Positions 56,205 through 64,000 of a DNA stretch of 64,000 nt are shown piece after piece. How positions within the stretch are numbered: the stretch's first letter is position 1; each line of letters begins with the position of its first letter. Position numbers and translations under genes: made by a program. Below the pieces are notes generated by a model. That model was not told the DNA's origin and did no database searches. It saw only the letters and a program-made list of their open reading frames with translations. This stretch comes from Bryoerythrophyllum caledonicum. Lineage: Eukaryota > Streptophyta > Bryopsida > Pottiales > Pottiaceae. The stretch lies in the NCBI GenBank assembly GCA_963971425.1, contig OZ020520.1:4878553-4942552 (forward strand), read 5' to 3'.

Positions 56205-56490
56205 CCCTTCAAGGACGAGGGGGTGACGTGGCTTGGGAGTATCCACAAGTGTAATAGATCATGTGGAACATCATCAACATTTTGGGTACATTTTATCGCG
56301 ACTAGTCACTACAAACATCATTGTAGTGCACTTGTTAAACTCGGCGCATATTTTCAAGGGATTTGGTTGGAAGCACATGGGCCCATGGAACTTAACTAAG
56401 ACCACGGATCAAATAGAGTTGAAGAATGTGTAAAGATATTTGCAAATTACTCCAAGAGTAACCACCTACGGACCTCTTGTCCTTAAAGGA
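56205..56490 (+). mobile_element. TTAA-flanked MITE, 286 bp
   Basis: TTAA at 56201-56204 and 56491-56494. Ends CCCTTCAAGGACGAGGGG and, reversed, TCCTTTAAGGACAAGAGG. It is the inverse of 29214-29502. Confidence 0.75.
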
Positions 56491-56499
56491 TTAAGTATC

Positions 56500-57660
56500 A
56501 ATAGACTTTGGCTTTTCTGGTGTTGTCATTTTGCATTACAAAGTTTCTAAATTTTAAACCATTATGATTTGTACAATGTCAATTCTTTGTACACCAATTT
56601 TTAGGGATATTGGAGAAGTGAAAGATTTTTTTAAAAATTAACCAATGGAGAGAAGATCAAAATCACCAAACCACACTTGATTTCATTAAAAAAAAATTGT
56701 CTTAATCAGGCCTTTTGTTTTTGTTTAGACCAGATAGCTATAATGGCTGCAACAGGTTTAGGATTGTAGCAGTTTTCGCATCCACTGCTCTGATGAAGGG
56801 AAAAACATTTGGCCCTGGAAGAAAAAAATAAAGAAGCAAATCGGCCCCTTGTGAGAAAATGGGAATGAATTTTATGGCGATTTTTTAGAAAATTAGAAAT
56901 ATCCATTTGGCTATTCATAAATGCAAGCAGGGTGCAAATTGGCTCTTGCAACGACTTTGTGATCTTTGAAGAGGCGATTCAATTGGGAAAAAAAATGCCA
57001 AGTGGCTATGAAGGAAGAAAAAACATGAACAAATCAATCTGGCTTCAAAGTGGCATATAGAAAGGCTTTTGAATCCTCCCAAAATCACAATCATGCAACC
57101 GCAGTACTCATGTATGTCTAGTATTCCACCTCCACAACCATTTCAAAGGTGGCCCAAATAAAAGAAAAAAAAGAACGTACATGTAATGTGCTAAAACCAT
57201 CAGCCCCTCCCAAGGGGCTACAACATACATAGACAAGTTTGTGCGCCTCTATCAAATTATAGTGATGGAGAAATGAGGAAAAAAAACCATACTTGAAGTG
57301 AACTCAAACCCTCAACACATCCCAAGCAGTTGCAGCATCCATACACCATCTTGTGCACAACCACAAAATACAATGAAGGAGAAATGAAAAGAAAAAAAAA
57401 GAAAAAAAACATAAAGGGCATACATGGAAGGCTTCCAGCCACTCCACAGCAGCTGCAGAGGCCTTCCACCAGTCATTGTCTACGTACCATCAGCCATTCT
57501 CTGCAGCACAAGCAGAGAACAACAAAAATCAAGTAACAATTTCGAAACATAAAATTTCACATAATATGTATAAACCAACATCAATGTTCAATGCACATAG
57601 AGTGCATGACAAAAAACTAAAGGAAAAGAGTTTTGAACACAAACAATGATCCACAATAAG
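56500..57660. other. Intergenic with weak tandem units
   Basis: Near 57190-57430 two or three degenerate units of about 115 bp share the order AAACC(A/C)TCA, CAAG, ACAACATACAT-like, TGTGC, then GGAGAAATGA with an A-run. No gene recognised. Confidence 0.4.
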
Positions 57661-57663
57661 GAC

Positions 57664-60290
57664 CTATTTCTTGCCGCCATAACGTTCGGCGCCATCCGGG
57701 CTATTGTACCAATGATCATAAGCCTTTCCGTACGGGAAAGTCTCTACATCAGACAACTTGTGGGAGTACATCCCAACGACAATGCCAAGGTTAGTATCTA
57801 GAAAACTTTGCACTCTGGACTTAAAAAATGACAAGGAACTGAAGACAGGCTCGTCTTCCACTGACCCCAATACCATCACAATCGCCACCTGAGCAAGCTT
57901 CATATACGTGGAAAATTGGCTCACAAGATTGGGCAACCTTCGGAGCAGCTGCCCCATCACCTTTGATTTCCTTAGTCTTGCAGGAAAAACGCTTTACAAT
58001 CTCGAGATGTTGTGGAAATGTGTCCAAACAATCTGGCGCCGCCCAATATTGCGGATACACTATGCCAAGGGCATTAAACGTATCTACAGACGGGAATCGA
58101 CGTTGCAGCTCTTCAGTAAGATGCACTATTACCTCTACAGTCAACAAACATAAAAATCAAGTGAGTTCAATGAATGCATACCAAAACCTCAAAGGAAATT
58201 AAAATACAAAGTGGAAAGAGAAGTTACCTTTGCAATCTGCTTTTATGGCCATTGCCATTTCTGAGAACATTGTTCTATCAATGGATTTTTCTTGTAGAGG
58301 GCGGACACCTCGATGGAGCCTCCACATCAAAGGTTCAGTTTGAGTGTTCAAGTCCACATTCCATTGAAGAAACATGTTGTAATGCGCCAACTCTATCAAT
58401 GCCTTGAAATTGTTGAAGTCATCACTTGCAAACACCGTAGATGAATCAATGTACAGCTTGAACAATTGCAGCTCTCATGTGCCAAGCGCACCTACGAAGT
58501 CCTATATGAACACGTTCTGTTTTTGGGCAAAGTTAATGAGAACATCAATGGTCTCCACCAACGGGATTAAGACAACCATGCCCAAAAGGACACTAGGATT
58601 AACCATTTCATCAAAACAAGTCTAAAAAATATACATGAGAACACACAAAATTAGTACAACTAAACTTGAATTTAAAATGCACTCAACCACAATATTGCTA
58701 ATACATAAAGAGAAAGAATGATGAGATAAGCACATGAGCAACTGCCTCTGAAGCCTTCGATTGGTACATTTTGGTTAAAATCAACCTATATTGTGAGACC
58801 AACCGGCGGAGAGGGTCTAGCAAACTAATCCACCTCGTGGATACATTGTACAAAAGCTTCAAACCTCTACACTCCATTGTCTCCGCGAGTTTCTTGAAGT
58901 CTTGACTCTCCTCGAGCTCTTGCTGAAGTACAAGTACATGGATGCAAGGACTCTTTCAATGGCTTCCATCACCTTTAGTTGGCTCAAGCTCTTGAAAGCC
59001 AAGTTACACCTATGATCAAAACAATGCACTGCTTGTACAAAAGGCGCATGAGCTTCACGAAGCTGTATAGAGACTCCGGTAACCTTCCCTTGGATCACTG
59101 CTACTCCATCCGCTCCAAAAGTAACCAACTTGCGCTGAATCTTTAAGGTGTTCAAGCCTTCAAACTCCTTAAGGACGCTAACAAGGACAACAAGAAGGTC
59201 ATCTACCCTCGTCCCATCCACAACTTTGTGGACTTTCAACAAGGGCAAACGTTGCCAATTATGCATCACATATGCATGAATTGACATCCATGAGGTGGTA
59301 TCATTTGCACTAACTTCATCACAACTAAGGGCGACAAAATTAGGAGCGCTAACCTTGTCGTTGATGTGTCCTTGCAGCTGCAAACACATTGACAACACAT
59401 TAGAGAACATGTAGAGCCTTTGTGTCCACAAAAACAAACTATTGCAAATTACATTCATGGCAGCCCAATTGAAAAACCTAAACTGAAAGAGAGTTTGCAA
59501 ATTATTGTCATGGGCCCAACTAAAAGTCCTAAAGTCAAAGACAAAAGAAGCTATTTCCTCCAAAAAAGTTCATTCATTGTTGATTGACAAAAGCTGACAC
59601 CAACAAACATACCACATCAAACATAGACGCTGCCATGTTCCAGCCCGAGTAGTGGGTCCAATGCATCCGCGGGATTTCAGGGAACTCCAAGTAATTGAAT
59701 AAAGCCTCCATGTCTGGAAAGTCTTGCATGGGCCTCCCCTTTTGAAGGACTTGCAATAGGGTTGCAAACTAAATTTTCTTCTTCTTCCGAGTGGATCCAT
59801 TGATGTTGTTCACTTGTTGTAAGATTGACTCAAGAGGTTTCATTGCAAAATGACAACGTTTTTCTGATGGCGACAATTCTTTGCAAGGAAGTTGTCTCCC
59901 TTCTTCAGCCCCTTGGCCAGATCATCTTTTATGGCATGCACACAAACAACAAACATATTAGAGTTGTTTTCCACGAATTATAGTGAAGTACCACAAGGAT
60001 ATGTGAATGTACCTTGCGATTACCCTCATGCTTGAAAAGTGTGTCAGTCTTCGCCGCCATCAACTTGGGCCGACCCTCAATTCGGGTGCACATGATGCAC
60101 TCCACAAAGTCGTAGCCATTTTACATAACCCCCATGGAAACCGCGTTGCCCACTCACAGTAGTAGCGACAGTTTCTATCATATTGTCGGGTCTTCCACTT
60201 GGCTATTGGTCGAATCTGATCAAAGTCGGAGTTTGACGACTCTTGAAGCTCATCATCAGAGAGGCCTTGCAATCCAACAGAGAATGAATG
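57664..60290 (-). pseudogene. hAT-like transposase gene relic
   Basis: Read on the minus strand, fragments follow the order of a hAT-type protein with an N-terminal zinc finger. In order: KWKTRQYDRNCRYYCEWATR, FVECIMCTRIEGRPKLMAAK and TDTLFKHEGNRK (finger, about 60190-60015); DDLAKGLKKGDNFLAKN; PRMHWTHYSGWNMAASMFDV (about 59660); the 234-codon frame 59563-58859 with NFVALSCDEVSANDTTSWMS, FGADGVAVIQGKVTGVSIQL and VQAVHCFDHRCNLAFKSLS; then TRWISLLDPLRRLVSQY (about 58820) and MVVLIPLVETIDVLINFAQK (about 58560). The C-terminal part 57960-57664 (FSTYMKLAQVAIVMVLGSVE) looks like the dimerisation region. Stops and frameshifts between the pieces suggest decay, although some gaps may be introns. Terminal repeats were not found. 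Confidence 0.7.
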
Positions 60291-60299
60291 AGAATTGAT

Positions 60300-61140
60300 A
60301 TTTAGAACAAGTTAAAAATTAAAGTTTTCTTTTGCAAATGTAGGTCTAAATTGACAGTCTCTATTAAGGCTGATGTATCAGGAAGGGGAAAATAATGGAA
60401 TTTTTTTTAAAAATTTTTTAAAAAAAAAAATCCAAAATTCAATTCGACTCTCACATATCACTATAGAAGAAGCCTCCAACAGGGATTGCTGTTGCGCAGG
60501 GCAACCAAGGATTTTTTGGAAGACCACCCGATTTCTCCCTCCTAGTGCCAACTCTCGACTCACACTCTCGACTCCTGACTTCTGACTCCCGACTCCCGAC
60601 TCCCCCGACCAATTCTCCTCGACTAAGACCGACTCCCCCAACCCTAAACCCTGACCGACTCCCCCGACCGACTCTCCCCGACCTGGAATCTCCACCGACA
60701 GTATCCCCACCAACCTTCAGGTTCTTTGTCCATTGAACATGACTTCCACCCAATACAAATAGTTTTACCATTAATCTCATACACAACTCCCACTCAACCC
60801 GACTCAAGCATGACTCCTAGCCGACATATACGATACTCCCACCCGACACACACAAGACTCCACTGCGTACACATTAAAGACTCCAAGTTGACAATGAAAA
60901 AAAAACATATCTGGAGAGGATGGGGCGCTGCAGACGTTGAGCCTTTTGAGTATGTCCCAGCCTTCTTCCTCCTCACTTCCGCAATCGCAGGCACCGTGAC
61001 TGCCGCTCGTTTTTCCTTCTCATGAGACGGGAGTGTAAGCAGACGGAGAGCAGGATTGCTTTGGGGCTGGGTGACAGAAAAAACAACTGTGTCTCCGGTT
61101 GAAGGAGAGGTAGAGGCGTCTATAGTGGGTGTCGATGTCG
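60300..61140. other. Intergenic; CGACTC-rich simple array inside
   Basis: From about 60545 to 60705 the units CCGACTCCC and CGACTC recur irregularly more than ten times, producing open frames in several phases by composition alone. Another few ACTCCCACY-type units lie at 60780-60870. No gene. Confidence 0.6.
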
Positions 61141-61147
61141 AGGCACT

Positions 61148-61801
61148 TCATGGAAGCAAACTGTCACTGAATGTGTGTCTGGACGATTGGAAATACATGT
61201 TGAGCATCACGGCTGCCTTGGCTGCTGTCCTTGCACCTTCTTCGGCTTCCCTCAAAGTCCGTATCTTGTCCACGGCCTCCTTCAAAGTCCTCCTCTGAAT
61301 TCGACGATTCTCCCTACCAATAAGACGTTCAGTAGCAACAGTTGAAGGATCCAAACTGGCGCACATACCTCCACCATCATTGCTGAGCGTATAGGTGCCA
61401 CTCAAATGTCTTCCTTCAAAAGCAGCGCTCGATAGTCCTACACCAAAAACGGATCGTCCCTCTTCCTTGACGGCAAGGATCACAGCACTAGCACCAGAAT
61501 TCAGATCTGCAAGCAGAGAACGACAACAATGAGAATGAAGACTGCGAATGAAAGCAATAGCATTTCATGACCTACATCATCGTCTCAACTTACTGTTGCT
61601 ACGGTTGAATCGCCTGAAGCCCAAAGCGGCGCCTACAACACTTGCACCTCCATTAGGATGACCACTGCGATGATCTAGCAATGACTCGCCTACAACACCA
61701 GCATCGCCGTTTGATTTTTCTTGATCGGCGCAGGGGCCACCGGGAGTTTTCTCTTCACGAATTTCTGTGGCACCGAGGTCTCTGGCGTGCCGTGTCCGCA
61801 A
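61148..61801 (-). CDS. Hypothetical two-exon gene fragment
   Basis: Two minus-strand frames join in phase across a small intron. The upstream part (61801 to about 61594) ends VVGAALGFRRFNRSN at a donor A|GTAAGT. The downstream part starts after TTGCAG near 61506 with LNSGASAVILAVKEEGRSVF, continues GVGLSSAAFEGRHLSGTYTL and RENRRIQRRTLKEAVDKIRT, and stops at 61148. The charged RRIQRRTLKEAVDKIRTLRE stretch could form a helix. I do not recognise the family. The 5' end is unknown: an overlapping frame at 61755-61997 may belong to it through a frameshift or another exon. It may be a decayed gene. Confidence 0.3.
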
Positions 61802-62085
61802 TTTGGAGCTTCACCAACAGAGCTTCGTCCGGCCCCAACGCTGCTGCACCATTTAGTAACTCCGGTGACGAACAACAACCCTCCGAAATGTGGTCTGATG
61901 CATCTGTGAGGGCACCTAAAGCCTCCGCCACAACCTCTGATGGTGAAGACGTCATGATGCGCCAAAAAAACACTCTGCGCCAGCCTCGCACCAACAACCC
62001 ACAGAAGAATTCCTCACTGACAGCACCAAAGGATTTTCCACTCCCACAAACAACTAGATCGACAATGTGCTTAGCAGTATCGTGA

Positions 62086-62995
62086 AGACAACATTATCAT
62101 TCAAGTCCTCAAACATCACAAAGGACTTTAAATCGGGATCTATAGAGGGGAGTTTCAAAACTGAGGTATCTCATCAACAGCCGCCACCGCCTCCCTAGAG
62201 CTCCATGCAACAACGTTGGCGGAATACAAAACATGAAGGACGTCAAATTCAAAAAACAAATCCTCACCCTCGGAATACCCACAAGTCACGAATGCAATTC
62301 AAGTTGTTGAGATGTTGAGATCTGGTGAGTTTCCTAGGCCCATCAAGGTGGCGCAAAGTGCAAGAGAGACACAACCACAAAGAAGAAATTCCAGAAAAAC
62401 ATAAACGAATGTTGCTCAACAAACCTCACAGGGAAGAGACAGAGAGGTCAGGCGAGAAGGTTGTTGGCGGGCAGTGCTCTATGGCAAGACTGCCAAGGCA
62501 ACGGCAACAAGGGATGGCGATGAATGCCATGATTTCAGCGTGTGTCCTAGCGATTCTCCAAATTAAGAGAAATAAACGTGGGCATGCGCCAAGACACTGT
62601 AGGCGCGCTCTGGCACAAAAAGGAATACGAGATCCAGAAATTGGCACGCAAGGCGACGGGTCCCACTAAAGCAATCGTTCCCACTTGGCCCCACCGTCCC
62701 CCATACCTTCGCCATCAGGCTCCCATGTTGTTCACCATGCAGACAGTTGGGCTTCATTTTTTAATTTTCTCAGATTTCTTCTAAAGACCAATTCGCCACG
62801 TAATATTTTATTTCGCCATTTGGGTGTAGGTTGCCAAAAACAAAAGGCCTGGTGTGAATTGACAATCCAAACAATCAAAACAGATTCATGCTTCTTCTTG
62901 AAGCAAAAAAAAATTGAATAATAAAGGCCTTAAGATCTCTTAATTTGATGAGGATATGAAAGTTCTCTCTTGCACTTTGTCAAAACATGATGAGG
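62086..62995. other. Intergenic, nothing recognised
   Basis: Several frames of 60-115 codons occur on both strands in this moderately GC-rich stretch, none with a recognisable domain or a splice-linked partner. Confidence 0.4.
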
Positions 62996-62999
62996 AAAG

Positions 63000-63740
63000 T
63001 TTGACTTGTTTTGAAGTGAAAATCTTGCAACATGGGATTAATTTTTGTGACATCTCAAATAGAATAATGAATAATGTTAATCAATTGTGGTGAATTTAAT
63101 AAAGAGTTGTAGCAAAAGTTTTTTATGTTGCTCAAAGTGCATATTCAAAAAAGTTGTAGCATATTCAAAAAAATTGTGCAAGGAGTGGAGGTTCACAAAA
63201 GTGCCAATTCACGTTCAAATTTTTTGAGAACAAAACTTGTTTTAGAATGATAATCTCAATGGTTAGTAAAAAGGTTTACACCACGTCTTGTGATAGAAAA
63301 AAGAAAAAGTGAAAAATATGAAGATCTCAAACTTTTATGTGGAAAAGAAGAAGTTTTTTTGGTTCCTTGCCCGACAATATGTGGCAATGTGTGAAAAGCT
63401 TTGACTAGGGATAAAATGCAATTTTTCTCTAAAGACAAGATTTTTTTCGACAATATGAAAGGAATTAATATTACTTGCTAATATTGAAATCTCAAATTTA
63501 CTAGAGTGTCCTAGCAAAAGTTGTTGGAGTTGCCCATCATGCCCGCACTCCACAATCTTTTCTTTAAGATGGCATAACTTTTTTCTATCAGTCCAATAAG
63601 AATAAAAATTATACACCAACGAACCTCTTGTCTTCTTGCATCTCTGTACAAAATTTCATGAATTGCAAATATAAATTGCAACCACATGAACGTGCCCAAG
63701 ATTTGCAAAAGCTCACCTCAGGACTTTTTTCATTTAGGGG
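63000..63740 (+). mobile_element. TTAA-family element, 5'-truncated
   Basis: The right end reads TTTCATTTAGGGG followed by TTAA at 63741-63744. The body has GGTTTACACCACGTCTTGTG and GTTGTAGCATATTCAAAAA. The left end is not identifiable. Confidence 0.6.
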
Positions 63741-63744
63741 TTAA

Positions 63745-64000
63745 GACATATGTCAGTTATCATCTTACAGAGAAAGTAGACATTGTATTACACTACAAAT
63801 CAAATATATAAATAATATGAAAGTTGTATCCAAAAATATTTCCTAATATGAAAGATGTATGGCAAAGTGTTGGACAAAGATTCTTAAATTGACTAAATTT
63901 AGCTTTAAAACTACAAGAATAATTGGGCTGTTAAGTATACACTATTAAAATTTGAAATTTTTTAGCCACAATGGTAACCAACATAATTTTTATTTAGCCA
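63745..64000. other. AT-rich end of window
   Basis: No feature seen. Confidence 0.4.

Noticed and set aside
60545..60736. Proline/serine-rich frame resembling a cell-wall protein
   Set aside because: Produced by an irregular CGACTC array; frames are open in several phases and there is no signal peptide or splice partner.
1..64000. tRNA, rRNA, CRISPR array or bacterial operon features
   Set aside because: No cloverleaf with an intact TPsiC-type arm, no rRNA-like block and no spaced identical repeats were seen; split genes and LTR elements show a eukaryotic chromosome.

Overview
The window is nuclear DNA from a eukaryote, most likely a streptophyte. The evidence is split genes with GT-AG introns of about 0.1-1 kb and a protein set shared by green plants: a COQ8-type mitochondrial kinase, a PIAL-type SUMO ligase, a PAT11-type palmitoyltransferase, a RING-FYVE-SYLF protein and CFAP20. 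The ciliary gene CFAP20, DUF7869-like and hAT-like relics and a chromovirus would suit a non-seed plant (bryophyte, lycophyte or charophyte). That is inference: no marker gene fixes the species. No tRNA, rRNA or CRISPR array was seen.

Layout. 1-16.2 kb is repeat-rich with one GC-rich single-exon VOC/glyoxalase-fold gene (1.7-2.1 kb). A dead Helitron (about 6.9-15.6 kb) is interrupted by a 77-bp insertion, a complete but decayed Ty3/gypsy chromovirus (8407-13757, 5-bp target duplication) and a Harbinger-type MITE. 16.5-19.3 kb holds a small membrane-protein gene whose stop codon lies 7 nt before the CFAP20 start codon. 22.3-26.7 kb is the nine-exon COQ8 gene on the minus strand. 27-32 kb is a cluster of MITEs, followed by a three-exon TMEM14-family gene (32.2-33.4 kb). 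34.7-43.6 kb is transposon relics, a 260-bp satellite and a large palindrome. 43.9-54.9 kb is the gene-dense part: the PIAL-like gene (+, 16 exons), the convergent RING-FYVE-SYLF gene (-, 6 exons) and the PAT11-like gene (+, 3 exons), the last two sharing a divergent promoter. 55-64 kb returns to TTAA-flanked elements, a hAT-like relic and unassigned sequence.

How the genes relate. These are housekeeping genes with no common pathway: ubiquinone biosynthesis, SUMO conjugation, protein S-acylation, phosphoinositide/endosomal traffic, ciliary structure and membrane transport. The splice models were built by hand, keeping frame across every junction and using remembered family sequence to pick sites.

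Most notable: (a) the membrane-protein/CFAP20 pair, which looks like one dicistronic transcript; (b) tandem exon-intron units in COQ8 intron 1 holding two in-frame 18-nt candidate microexons; (c) a repeat found seven times, always inside introns; (d) TTAA-flanked MITE families, with one nested insertion that shows the target duplication directly; (e) the four-layer nest in the Helitron.
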